A stretch of DNA of 60,284 nt from Deltaproteobacteria bacterium (lineage in GTDB: Bacteria > Desulfobacterota > Dissulfuribacteria > Dissulfuribacterales > Dissulfuribacteraceae): NCBI GenBank assembly GCA_015494155.1, contig WGBU01000144.1, positions 1-60,284 of the forward strand, read 5' to 3'. Positions 9,598-20,100 of the stretch are shown here, in pieces; the first letter of the stretch is position 1; every line of letters starts with the position of its first letter. The notes under the pieces are model-generated. The model searched no databases, was not told the origin of the DNA, and saw nothing but the letters and a program-made list of their open reading frames with translations. Both the position numbers and the translations under genes were made by a program.

Positions 9598-10569
9598 TTA
9601 GATAAGGCCGTAAATAAAGAATACATATCCCGAGTAGATGGATATGAGCAAAAGGCCAAACCAACGGCCGATCTTGCCCCCCCTTACTACCAATACCAAG
9701 AGCATGAGACAGGATACCATTAGCATGGGAAAGTCCCTTACCATGGCCAAGTGGGCAACCCTTACTGGCTTGATCAAAGACGTGATGCCTAACACCAGAC
9801 ATAGATTGGCGAGGTTGCTCCCTATGACGTTTCCCATGATCACATCGCCAGAGCCACGCCGTGCAGCAGAGACCGTTGCTGCGATCTCTGGAAGTGAGGT
9901 GCCCACTGCTGTTATGGTGAGTCCGATGAAGAGATCTGGTACACCCAGGATCGCGCCAATCTTGATGGCCCCTATTAAAAAGACCTTGGACCCATAGACC
10001 AGTGCCAGTAGCCCTCCAACGGCAAGGGCCAATTCGTAGAATAGGTGTATGTATTTACGAGGCCTTTTCCCCCCACTAGACCTTTCAGCCTCACCTATTG
10101 AATATGCGGGATTCGCCCGCGCCCTGTAGAGATACATACAATAGAGGGAAAAGGCCCCAACCGCCATTAGTCCATATGTTAGGTGGAGTGGACCTAATAG
10201 GGCAAGGCCCCAGGCCAGGCTCGTCATAACAAAGAGAAAGGGGACTTCAATGCGCACTAGTGATGGATGGCACCTAAAGGGTCTAATCATAGCCCCAATA
10301 CCCACTATCAAAAAGGCATTGGCAATGTTGCTCCCCACCACATTTCCTATGGCAATGTCTGGCACCCCTTTGATGGCAGCAGAGAGGCTTACGCCGAGTT
10401 CTGGACAAGACGTGCCAAAGGCCACGATGGTGAGTCCAGCTACAAGCGGGCTCAGCCCCAGTCGCCTGGAGAGCCTTAAGCTCCCCTCCACCAGCCCCTC
10501 TGCGCCAAAGGTCAAGAGCATGAGACCTGCGCACAAGAGCAAAAGCGGTATGATAAGGTGGGTCATCAA
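9598..10569 (-). CDS. CaCA-family Ca2+/Na+:H+ antiporter (YrbG-like)
   Basis: A 323-residue inner-membrane cation exchanger. It has two inverted halves, each with the alpha-repeat signature of the family: TIVAFGTSCPELGVSLSAA with GNVVGSNIANAF in the first half, and TITAVGTSLPEIAATVSAA with GNVIGSNLANLC in the second. Ten or so hydrophobic helices are evident. The conserved Glu in each repeat (CPE, LPE) is the cation ligand. Its ATG overlaps the plsC stop as ATGA, so it is translationally coupled to plsC. Confidence 0.93.
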   Translation of the reverse strand: MMTHLIIPLLLLCAGLMLLTFGAEGLVEGSLRLSRRLGLSPLVAGLTIVAFGTSCPELGVSLSAAIKGVPDIAIGNVVGSNIANAFLIVGIGAMIRPFRCHPSLVRIEVPFLFVMTSLAWGLALLGPLHLTYGLMAVGAFSLYCMYLYRARANPAYSIGEAERSSGGKRPRKYIHLFYELALAVGGLLALVYGSKVFLIGAIKIGAILGVPDLFIGLTITAVGTSLPEIAATVSAARRGSGDVIMGNVIGSNLANLCLVLGITSLIKPVRVAHLAMVRDFPMLMVSCLMLLVLVVRGGKIGRWFGLLLISIYSGYVFFIYGLI

Positions 10570-11285
10570 AGGGCGCCTTTAGACCTTTCTACGAGTTCTT
10601 CAATGGCCTCTCTTACGTGGGCAACGAGCTTTTCCTTGGCGTCTTTTCCAGTGTAGCTTTTGGTGTCGATGGGGCGACCAATGGTCACCACAGCACTCCC
10701 AGGGCGGACCCAGAGGCTACCCTTGGGCAGTATCTTGTAGGTGCCCCAGATGCCTATTGGGATAATGGGCACACCAGACCTGAGGGCTATGAGTAGTGCA
10801 CCACTCTTAAATGGTAGAAGACGCCCGTCTGGGCTCCTCGTCCCTTCAGGGAACACCACAACGCTAGTCCCAGAGCGAATACGCCTAACTGCGTCCCTCA
10901 GGCTTTTCACTGCCTTCTTTCCCCCTGAACGGTCAATAGGTACATAACCTGCCCTTTTCATAGCCTGACCAAAGAGTGGGATCTTAAAGAGTTCCTGTTT
11001 GACTACGAACCTGAATTGCACTGGGAGTGCTAGATAGAGCGCCGGGATGTCGAATTGGCTCTGGTGGTTGGAGGCAAATACAACTGGTGTGCCACGGGGG
11101 ATATTTTCTTGGCCCTCTACCTTGAGCCTTACCCTTGCGGTAAAAAAGAGGATTCTAGACCAGATGCGACCCAGGCTGTGGAGCAGATCAGCCCCCCTTG
11201 GGTATACGAAGGAGAGTATGAGCCCTGTTGATGCCAGTAAGATGTATGAGAGTATCCCAATTATTGGGGTCAATATTCCAGCCAT
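10566..11285 (-). CDS. plsC: 1-acyl-sn-glycerol-3-phosphate acyltransferase
   Basis: A 239-residue membrane acyltransferase that makes phosphatidic acid from lysophosphatidic acid in phospholipid synthesis. The catalytic HX4D motif is NHQSQFD, the glycerophosphate-binding motif is FPEGTRSPDG, and a later block reads VPIIPIGIWGT. One or two N-terminal hydrophobic helices anchor it. It starts 12 bases after the TIGR03790 gene and has no visible Shine-Dalgarno sequence (CCAAGACC precedes the ATG), which fits the promoter-like sequence immediately upstream. Confidence 0.93.
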   Translation of the reverse strand: MAGILTPIIGILSYILLASTGLILSFVYPRGADLLHSLGRIWSRILFFTARVRLKVEGQENIPRGTPVVFASNHQSQFDIPALYLALPVQFRFVVKQELFKIPLFGQAMKRAGYVPIDRSGGKKAVKSLRDAVRRIRSGTSVVVFPEGTRSPDGRLLPFKSGALLIALRSGVPIIPIGIWGTYKILPKGSLWVRPGSAVVTIGRPIDTKSYTGKDAKEKLVAHVREAIEELVERSKGAL

Positions 11286-11294
11286 GGTCTTGGT

Positions 11295-11323
11295 TTTTTA
11301 ATGGATATTTTTTGTTCTTGCAA
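11295..11323 (-). promoter_or_regulatory. Possible internal promoter giving a leaderless plsC transcript
   Basis: On the minus strand TTGCAA (11323-11318), a 17-base spacer and TAAAAA (11300-11295) end 9 bases before the plsC ATG, overlapping the TAA stop of the upstream gene. Each hexamer matches consensus at four of six positions in A-rich DNA, so chance is possible. The absence of a Shine-Dalgarno sequence supports it. Confidence 0.35.
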
Positions 11324-12506
11324 GAAAGGGTCTGTAGAGTGGGTCCCCGATGAGCACCATCTGCCACGATGTAACGGGAATGGACTGCCAGTAGCACTCG
11401 GCCACTGTGAGATTGGTATTGACCAGCAGGCCAAAAAAGATGTGCGGAATGGGGAATGCCTGGATGTATGGCTCTCTTACTGGTCCAAGGGTAACTGTTA
11501 TACCATCCTCAAGCATGCGCTTACACCACACCTGGCTGTTTTTTGCCTTGAGGGTGGTGAGTTCAGAGCTTGCTATGTGGTAGCCTATGGCCCCAGCCAC
11601 CCAACTGAAGGCATCTACATAGTGTCCCAGGCTGTACCAGCCACAGTATAGGGCGGCCCTGGGGCACGATCCCTCTTTAAATAGGGTGGGTTTTGAGTCG
11701 ACTATTACCTTAAAGAGCCTGGAGACCCTGACGATCTCTGATGCCGCATAGATCGACCAGTCATAATACCCATAGCCCATATCTTTAAAGTGCTTTTTAC
11801 CCTTTGGGGGCAGATACCTTGCATCAAAGTATGCGATCCCCTTGAGCCCCTCTTGCTCTGCCTTTATGGCAAGGTCCACGATCCTTTTGGCAAGCTCTAC
11901 TGTTGGTCCATCTATCCGTGAGACCATGATTACATTCTTTGGAAATTTGACCTCTGCCCTGGTCTTGGGGCTAAGAGCTATGAAGAAGGGATTGGGTTGC
12001 CACCCCTCCAGGGTGTAGTTTCCAGACATACAGAGAGATAGCTCTGAATCCACTGAGGCATCGGCCGTTGCCCCCTTTTTCCCCTTTTTAACAGTTTCGT
12101 GGCGGGACTTTGGGCGGACCAAAGGGTGCCGTCTCTTTTTTGGGGCGGAGTGTACGATCTTAAGTGGGATGCCATAAGTAAGTAGTATGCACTTAATCTT
12201 TCCATTTCGCCTCGAGATCTCCCTTCTAATGGGCCTTAGTATGTCCTTATTGAACCTTGCCCTTGAGATGGCCTCTTGCCTTACGGTCCAGAGCCTTACC
12301 ATGTTAGAGGGCGGTATGTGTCTCCTCGCCACATAGTATCTGGCCACCTCAATGCTTCCCCTGTAGTTCCTGTTGGCCACCACAAGGATCTCGTCTGGTG
12401 AAAGGGCAAAGGCCTTGGAGGCCACAAGGATGAGTAGAGAGAATAAATATGATAGTGATAACCCCAGAAGAAATGGCTGTTGTGAGTGGTTTCTTGTATG
12501 TGCCAT
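11298..12506 (-). CDS. TIGR03790-family exported protein of unknown function
   Basis: A 402-residue protein with an N-terminal signal sequence (hydrophobic 12-35, cleavage near SKAFA before LSPDE). The opening of the mature protein, ILVVANRNYRGSIEVARYYV followed by IPPSNMVRL, and a later LTYGIPLKI match my memory of the TIGR03790 family, which has no established function. A Lys/Arg-rich insert (about 123-147, PKKRRHPLVR ... KKGKKG) is unusual and looks like a solvent-exposed loop. No Shine-Dalgarno sequence precedes the ATG. It sits immediately downstream of the groEL terminator and upstream of plsC. Confidence 0.75.
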   Translation of the reverse strand: MAHTRNHSQQPFLLGLSLSYLFSLLILVASKAFALSPDEILVVANRNYRGSIEVARYYVARRHIPPSNMVRLWTVRQEAISRARFNKDILRPIRREISRRNGKIKCILLTYGIPLKIVHSAPKKRRHPLVRPKSRHETVKKGKKGATADASVDSELSLCMSGNYTLEGWQPNPFFIALSPKTRAEVKFPKNVIMVSRIDGPTVELAKRIVDLAIKAEQEGLKGIAYFDARYLPPKGKKHFKDMGYGYYDWSIYAASEIVRVSRLFKVIVDSKPTLFKEGSCPRAALYCGWYSLGHYVDAFSWVAGAIGYHIASSELTTLKAKNSQVWCKRMLEDGITVTLGPVREPYIQAFPIPHIFFGLLVNTNLTVAECYWQSIPVTSWQMVLIGDPLYRPFLARTKNIH

Positions 12507-12516
12507 GGTGGCTATG

Positions 12517-12545
12517 AGGATAACAGCCCTAAACGGGATTTACAA
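12517..12545 (-). promoter_or_regulatory. Possible promoter for the TIGR03790 gene, with start-proximal -10
   Basis: On the minus strand TTGTAA (12545-12540), 17 bases, then TATCCT (12522-12517), ending 10 bases before the ATG at 12506. Both hexamers are four of six to consensus. The gene follows the groEL terminator and so needs its own promoter, and it has no Shine-Dalgarno sequence. Confidence 0.4.
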
Positions 12546-12549
12546 AAGA

Positions 12550-12572
12550 AAAAGGGGGCAAAGCCCCCTTTT
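12550..12572 (-). terminator. Rho-independent terminator of groES-groEL
   Basis: AAAAGGGGGC (12550-12559) and GCCCCCTTTT (12563-12572) form a perfect 10-bp stem with a 3-base loop, 25 bases after the groEL stop. On the minus strand it is followed by a T-rich run (TTTTTCTTTT), the usual intrinsic terminator form. The stem is symmetrical, but the T tract favours termination of groEL transcripts. Confidence 0.9.
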
Positions 12573-12596
12573 GATTCCATTTTAATCGTTTAGAGA

Positions 12597-14228
<1,632 letters not shown>

Positions 14229-14301
14229 CTAAACCTCCGCTATATTAAAATTTTTTGTTTTCTATTGATTGATTTGATGTCCTGAGAATTTTATCGAAGG
14301 T

Positions 14302-14592
14302 CTATTCTTCAATAATCCCAAGGATGTCATCTTCCCTCATTATGAGGTACTCTTCGCCTTCTATCTTGATATCAGTGCCAGCATACTTGCTGAAGAGCAC
14401 ACGATCGCCTGCCTTGACTTCAAGGGGTCTTATCTCGCCATTTTCAAGGAGCTTTCCATTTCCAACTGCGATGACCTTTCCTTCAATGGGTTTTTCCTTT
14501 GCAGTATCTGGGATAATGATGCCGCCTTTGGTCTTTTCCTCTTCTTCAAGCCTCTGAACTAGGATCCTGTCGTGTAATGGACGGATTTTCAT
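14302..14592 (-). CDS. groS: Co-chaperonin GroES (HSP10)
   Basis: The ATG at 14592 gives 96 residues starting [20 protein letters not shown], the standard GroES opening. A GAGGAG ribosome binding site precedes it. A longer reading to 14646 would add 18 non-conserved basic residues and is rejected. The mobile loop segment ([18 protein letters not shown]) and the [16 protein letters not shown] region are present. The operon is under CIRCE control. Confidence 0.97.
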   Translation of the reverse strand: MKIRPLHDRILVQRLEEEEKTKGGIIIPDTAKEKPIEGKVIAVGNGKLLENGEIRPLEVKAGDRVLFSKYAGTDIKIEGEEYLIMREDDILGIIEE

Positions 14593-14679
14593 GGCTTTCT
14601 CACTCCTCCTCGCTTTGTTTTTTGCCCCTTTTAGCCAGGGGGTCAATTTGTTTTTTTTTATCGTTGGATGTCAAATTGA

Positions 14680-14695
14680 AAAGGTGGCCACCTTT
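14680..14695. promoter_or_regulatory. 16-base perfect palindrome beside CIRCE
   Basis: AAAGGTGGCCACCTTT is a perfect palindrome with no spacer, 1 base from the CIRCE element, inside the groES leader. It could be a second operator or only a short RNA hairpin. Nothing in the window identifies a partner protein. Confidence 0.4.
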
Positions 14696-14696
14696 A

Positions 14697-14723
14697 TTAG
14701 CACCCGTTTTGATCGAGTGCTAA
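14697..14723. promoter_or_regulatory. CIRCE operator (HrcA binding site)
   Basis: TTAGCACCC-N9-GAGTGCTAA matches the CIRCE consensus TTAGCACTC-N9-GAGTGCTAA with one mismatch. It lies about 105 bases before the groES start and overlaps the -10 region. By established knowledge HrcA represses groESL through this site until heat shock. Confidence 0.95.
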
Positions 14724-14749
14724 TATAAGCACTGCTTTTTTGTGTGCAA
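14722..14749 (-). promoter_or_regulatory. groESL promoter
   Basis: On the minus strand TTGCAC (14749-14744), 16 bases, then TATATT (14727-14722, five of six). The -10 hexamer overlaps the first bases of CIRCE, so HrcA binding would block RNA polymerase. Confidence 0.6.
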
Positions 14750-14768
14750 CCCCCTTTTTGTGATTTTT

Positions 14769-15263
14769 TTATTCGAGGTCCCTATGGATGATGAGAAAGT
14801 GGAAGGCAAGGAGGGTCGCCCCTACAGTGATTGCCGAGTCTGCCACGTTGAATGCAGGCCAGTGCATGTCACCTAAATAAAAGTCGAGAAAGTCTATTAC
14901 ATATCCATGTCTTACCCTATCCACAAGGTTTCCCATGGCCCCGCCAAATATGAGTGAAAGTCCCCAGAAAAAGGCAGTACTCTTTTGTCTGGCGCTCTTA
15001 TAGACGTATATCAGGGCAAAGAGGGCACAGACGCTGATGGTCTGAAAAAAGATGTGTCTCCACCTTTCGGCCCCCTGCAAGATGCCAAAGGCAGCACCAG
15101 TGTTTGTTATGTAGGTAATGTTGAAGAGACCTGGGATTATCACCTTGGAGTCGTATAGGTTAAACGTGGTGGATACGAGATACTTTGTAGCCTGGTCAAG
15201 GACCAGGACTATCATCCCTACTGTCAGAAATGGAATCAGTGGATTTACCTTGTTCTGTGTCAT
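14769..15263 (-). CDS. lspA: Prolipoprotein signal peptidase (signal peptidase II)
   Basis: An inner-membrane aspartyl protease that cleaves signal peptides of lipidated prolipoproteins. Four hydrophobic helices and the conserved blocks LVLDQATKYLV, NTGAAFGIL, GGAMGNLVDRVRHGYVIDFLDF and FNVADSAI are visible; the catalytic Asp residues are in NLVDR and NVADS. An ATG at 15263 gives 164 residues, while a GTG at 15272 is also possible. Either way the start lies 68-77 bases inside the end of the M48 protease gene, so the two are probably coupled. Several lipoproteins in this window would be its substrates. Confidence 0.95.
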   Translation of the reverse strand: MTQNKVNPLIPFLTVGMIVLVLDQATKYLVSTTFNLYDSKVIIPGLFNITYITNTGAAFGILQGAERWRHIFFQTISVCALFALIYVYKSARQKSTAFFWGLSLIFGGAMGNLVDRVRHGYVIDFLDFYLGDMHWPAFNVADSAITVGATLLAFHFLIIHRDLE

Positions 15264-16638
15264 GTCCTTCACTCTTTTCCAGTCTGCGTCTCTGGGGTGA
15301 GTCCTTTGGAAGCAACCTTATGGCCATCCTGCGATGATATGTTGCGGCATCCCCATCTCCTGTCCATTGATAATACAAATAAAAATAGTAGTGGGCATCT
15401 CCGTCCTTGTGTAGGGCAGCATAAGCACGCCCCAGGTCAAACGCCACCTCTGGGTCCCGTCCCAGGGCGTAATAGACCTCCTTTATGTACTGGAGGGCCT
15501 TGTCTGCCCTCTTGGCCTCGAGGTAGGCCTTTCCCAAAAAGAGTCTCGCCTCCATGTCATCAGGCCTCTTGTCTAAAAAGAGCCTCAAGGTCCTAATTGC
15601 ATCTTTGTAATCGCCCTTGGTATAATAGGCAACTCCCAGGTCTTTTACATATAGGGGCTCGTTGGCATATGTGGCGACTAGGTCTTTCATATACTTTATG
15701 GCAAGTTCGTAGTTCTTGGCCTTGAGATATGCCAACGCTAGGCCATAACGTATATACTCGTCTTTGGGGCTTTGTATAATGCTCCTCTCATACCTCTTTA
15801 TGAGTTGATACGGGTCCTTGGTCTCCACAGTGAGTCGTACCTGTATGCGCCTCAGTTCCTGGCTGGCACGCCTTATGGGGACATTGCACCTAGGGGCACC
15901 CTTCAATAGGTCCTCTAGGTATGTGATACGTTGGGCACTTCCTGGGTGTGTGGAGAGATAGCTCGGTATGGCGTCGCTCCCAAGCCAACGCATCCTCTGC
16001 ATCTTGTCGAGGACCGTTATGAGCCCCCTGGGGTTATAACCGGCCTTGCACAACCACTGAAAGGCGCGGCGATCGGCCTCTTCCTCGTCTTCGCGGCTAT
16101 ATTTTAGACCTAGGGATGCATTGAGTGCTGTGGTAGTGGCAAGGAGGGCAGAGCCTGCCTGTCCCTTTCCCAGAAAGACCCCTAGTAATAGGGCTGCAAT
16201 GCTTGCGATGTTGAGCCGCTTCATCCTCTCTATCCTTCGGGCAATGTGGCGTCCCTGGACGTGGCCGATCTCGTGGGCGAGCACACATATGAGCTCGTCG
16301 TCTGTATCGATAACCTCAAGGAGTCCACTGTGGACAAAGATAAAGCCACCAGGAATGGCAAAGGCGTTCAGACCGTCGTCCTTTATGACAAAGAAGCGAT
16401 AGTCAAAAAGTGGGTTCTCCACGTGGGCAAGGACCTTGTGGCCCGCATCTGTTACGTATTGTTCCACCTCCTGGTCGTGGATGAACTCCACCTGTTGCCT
16501 CAGCTGGGCAAGGAGCCTTTGCCCAAACTCACGCTCCTGCCTAAGGGTCATCTTGGCCTGGGCTGGAATGGCAACCGACACAAACAAGAGGATTGTAAAG
16601 AGGACCGTCCTGGGCCCAGTCTCTAAAAGAGGGAGCAC
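15196..16638 (-). CDS. M48-family metalloprotease with TPR repeats (BepA/YfgC-like)
   Basis: A 480-residue exported zinc protease. A signal peptide covers about residues 1-28 (hydrophobic core, cleavage near IPAQA). The M48 zinc site is HEIGH at 122-126 with the downstream ligand in EEEADRRAFQWL. The C-terminal half carries TPR-like helices with YGLALAYLKAKNYELAIKYM and KALQYIKEVYYALG. BepA-like proteins assist outer-membrane assembly and degrade misassembled barrels. I chose GTG at 16638 because GGAG lies 6 bases upstream. A TTG at 16650 is in frame but has no such site. Its last 68 bases overlap lspA. Confidence 0.92.
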   Translation of the reverse strand: MLPLLETGPRTVLFTILLFVSVAIPAQAKMTLRQEREFGQRLLAQLRQQVEFIHDQEVEQYVTDAGHKVLAHVENPLFDYRFFVIKDDGLNAFAIPGGFIFVHSGLLEVIDTDDELICVLAHEIGHVQGRHIARRIERMKRLNIASIAALLLGVFLGKGQAGSALLATTTALNASLGLKYSREDEEEADRRAFQWLCKAGYNPRGLITVLDKMQRMRWLGSDAIPSYLSTHPGSAQRITYLEDLLKGAPRCNVPIRRASQELRRIQVRLTVETKDPYQLIKRYERSIIQSPKDEYIRYGLALAYLKAKNYELAIKYMKDLVATYANEPLYVKDLGVAYYTKGDYKDAIRTLRLFLDKRPDDMEARLFLGKAYLEAKRADKALQYIKEVYYALGRDPEVAFDLGRAYAALHKDGDAHYYFYLYYQWTGDGDAATYHRRMAIRLLPKDSPQRRRLEKSEGHDTEQGKSTDSISDSRDDSPGP

Positions 16639-16751
16639 CCTGTTCTCCAACAGAAATCGTTAAATGGTTACTGTCATATCAACGACTAAATTCACCTGCC
16701 ACTTCGGAGCGCCAACTGAATTATGGTCAGCTAGAGGGTTTGTTAGTCAAA

Positions 16752-16946
16752 TTAGTTACCTATAGCTTCCATAAGTGCTTTGACAATCTTTGGATGTAAT
16801 ATCTTCCCTTTGTGAAACGGAAGCACAAATCTTTCATTCTCTCTTTGATAGATCCTGTGACTCCCTTTGCTCCTTATGTGTTTAAAACCCACTCTTAGAA
16901 GCATTTTTTCCGCTTCTTCTGCTGTCAATCTTGGTAATTTAGGCAA
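16752..16946 (-). CDS. hicA: HicA-family mRNA interferase toxin
   Basis: A 64-residue double-stranded-RNA-binding-like toxin that cleaves mRNA. The sequence carries the family features: LTAEEAEKMLLRVGFKHIRSKGSH with the catalytic His30 in GSH, and a VLPFHKGKILHPKIVKALM tail. It overlaps the end of hicB by 8 bases, so expression is coupled to the antitoxin. The pair is more AT-rich than its neighbours, which suggests acquisition. Confidence 0.92.
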   Translation of the reverse strand: MPKLPRLTAEEAEKMLLRVGFKHIRSKGSHRIYQRENERFVLPFHKGKILHPKIVKALMEAIGN

Positions 16947-17157
16947 TGTTAACCTCTAATGAGGTTGTCAGGATCTCCTGGGATAGACAATATTCTTTCT
17001 CTTCTTCAGACAAAGTTTCAACATAGAGTTCTATTGCTTCTTTTATATTTTCAAGGACCTCTTCCAGGGTATCACCTTGGGTATGACAACCCTTTAATTC
17101 AGGGCAGAAAGCAAAATAACCATTTTTGTCTTTTTCAATTATTATATTTACCTTCAT
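16939..17157 (-). CDS. hicB: HicB-family antitoxin (short form)
   Basis: A 72-residue protein with the HicB partial RNase H-like fold: IIEKDKNGYFAFCPELKGCHTQGDTLEEVLENIKEA spans residues 5-40. It has no C-terminal ribbon-helix-helix or HTH DNA-binding domain, so the pair may not autoregulate in the usual way. Antitoxin precedes toxin here, the reverse of the E. coli hicAB order. It begins 26 bases after the end of the RND transporter gene. Confidence 0.9.
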   Translation of the reverse strand: MKVNIIIEKDKNGYFAFCPELKGCHTQGDTLEEVLENIKEAIELYVETLSEEEKEYCLSQEILTTSLEVNIA

Positions 17158-17183
17158 CTTGTATTACACCCTGTAGTCTTATT

Positions 17184-20100
17184 TCATGCTAACCTCTGTT
17201 TTATCCTGTGGTCAAGGTAATAGAGTATAGGCACTACCATCCTCGAAAACAGTGTGGCTGCCACCTCGCCTGCCATGAGTGATATGGCAAGGCCCTGAAA
17301 GATTGGGTCGAAGAGGATCACAAAAGAGCCCACCACTACTGCACTCGACGTGAGTAGCATGGGCCGAAAGCGGATGGTCCCAGCATCTATCACTGCCTCT
17401 CCCAAGGGCATCCCCTCTTTTAGCCTCAATTCAATAAAGTCCACGAGTATGATGGAGTTCCTCACTACGATACCGGCACCAGCTATGAACCCGATCATGG
17501 AAGTGGCAGTGAAGAAGGCATTCATGAGGGCGTGTGCAGGTATAATGCCAATAAGGGAGAGCGGAATCGGGGAGAGTATAACAAGGGGTATAGAGTACGA
17601 CCTGAACCAGCCCACCACCAGGATGAATATTATTACTATGACTACCCCAAAGGCAGCTCCCATGTCCCTAAAGACCTCATATGTGATGTGCCATTCCCCA
17701 TCCCACTTCATGGCCCAGTCCTTGGTGGAGTATGGCTGGTGGGTATAGTAGATCTCAAGGTGTGTGCCAGCCGGGGTCTTGAGCCTTTCCAATTTCTTGT
17801 TGGCCTTTAAGATGGCATATACAGGGCTCTCCTCCTCACCTGCCACATCACCTGTTACGTAGACTACTGGCTGTAGATTCTTGTGATAGATGGGGTGATC
17901 GATCGTCTCCTCTCGCACCTTCACCAGCTCACTGAGTGGAACCATACGTCCAGTATATGATCGGACCTTTATCTGGAGGATGTCATCTAGGCTAGAGCGC
18001 TTCCACCTGGGTAGTCGTACAAAGAGTGGAATGTCCTCCTTGGCGTCAGGATCGTGAAAGAGTCCTGCTACCCTTCCACTCACTGCGGTCTCCAAGACCT
18101 CCTTTACGCGCATGGGGTCCACCCCATTCATCATGGCCTTGGCCCTGTCCACTACAAGGCGCATCTCCTTCTGTGGATCTGTCATGTACCAGTCAACATC
18201 TACGACTCCACTGGTGGACTCGAATATTTCTTTTATCCTACGCGCGAGCTCGATCTGTTTCTCATAGTCAGGGCCATAGACCTCTGCTACCAAGGTTTGG
18301 AGCACTGGAGGACCTGGTGGTATCTCGGTAACCTTGATATTCGCATCGTATCTTGCAGCCACCTCCTTTAGCTTGGGTCTAATGGCCTTGGCAATGTCGT
18401 GGCTCTGTAGGTCCCTCATACCCTTGGGGATGAGATTTACCTGTATGTCGCACACATTGCTGCCGCGCCTCATGTAATAGTGGCGCACTAGACCATTAAA
18501 GTTAAATGGCGCCGAGGTGCCCACATAGAGTTCATAGTCTGTCACATATGGTTCTTTTGAAATGACCTCTCCAAGGGCCTGGCACGCCCTGAAGGTCTCC
18601 TCAAGCGGTGTACCCTCTGGCATATCCACTATCACCTGGAACTCGCTCTTGTTGTCAAAGGGCAGCATCTTCACTTTAACCACTTTTGTGGCTATAAGCG
18701 CACATGCCGCCACAAAACAGACCATCATGATGGCGAGGAAGCTGAAACGCCACCAGCGGTTGTATATGAGGTGTCCCATGGTCCACCGGTAGAGTCTTGA
18801 GAACCACCCCTCTTTTTCTTCTTCTCTACCTGCTGATTTTCCGAGGATATGGTAGGCAGTCCAAGGTGTTATGACAAAAGAAATTATCATGGATAGGAAC
18901 ATCGCCACCGATGCCCCAACGGGCATGGGCCTCATGTATGGCCCCATAAGCCCCCTCACAAAGGCGAGGGGGAGTATTGCGAAGATCACTGTGAAGGTGG
19001 CGAGGATGAGTGGGCTACCCACCTCTACTACAGCATCTGTGATCACGTCTTTAAAGGGCCTTTTCTTATTCTCTGGCAGCCTCAGGTGTCTCACGATGTT
19101 TTCCACGCCAACAATGGGGTCGTCCACTAGGATTCCAATACAGAAGATGAGTGCAAAGAGTGTGACGCGGTTTAGGGTGTAACCGTGGATGTAGTATATG
19201 AAGAGCGTGAGGGCCAGGGTCACCGGAATGGCCACCAGGACCACCAGGCTTGCCCTCACCCCCAGAAGCAAGGCCATCAAGATGGCCACAGAAATGGTGG
19301 CAATGGCCAGGTGTTCCAGGAGTTCATTGGATTTCTCCTTGGCCGTCTCCCCATAGTCCCTGGTGACCACCATGTGGATGTCAGTGGGGAGTAGGTGTCC
19401 CCTGAGTGACTCCACCTTTTCTATCACCTTTTTGGCAAGTTCTGTGGCGTTCCTCCCCTTTCTCTTGGCCACTGCAATGCTCACAGCCGGTCTGAGTTCC
19501 CCTGGAGAGAGCCCCACCTGCTTTTCACGGGACGACTGGCCTGCCCCTATGAACACATAGGACTCAGGCTCTGCTGGTGCATATTCAATGTGGGCCAGGT
19601 CACCAAGGTAAACGGGCCTACCATCTCTTACGGTGACCACCAGTTGGCGGACCTCATCTGGGTCCTTGAAGAAGCTGTTCAGCCTGAGGCTGAATTCGTA
19701 GTTGCCTTCCACGTATGCCTGGGGGTTTGATGCCTGATTTTCCACCCAAAGGGCATCCAGTACGTCCTTTGGATCAAGTCCTGCCGACTCTAGCTTCAAT
19801 GGGTCCAGGATGACCCTTAGCCTCTTTTTTAGGCCTCCCTTTATAAAGGTCTCACTGATGCCATTGATGGATCGGATCTCGTCGTCGAGATTCTTGACTA
19901 TTGCCCTAAGTGTGGACGCATCATAGCCGTCTCCCCAGAAGGTCAGTGTGAGGATTGGGACGTCGTCTATGGAACGGGGCTTTAAAAGGGGTTTGCTACA
20001 CCCTGGGGGTATCCAATCGAAGTGGGAATAGAGCTTGTCATATACCTTTACTAGACTCTTCTCCACGTCTTGGCCCACATAGAACCGGACTACACTCATG

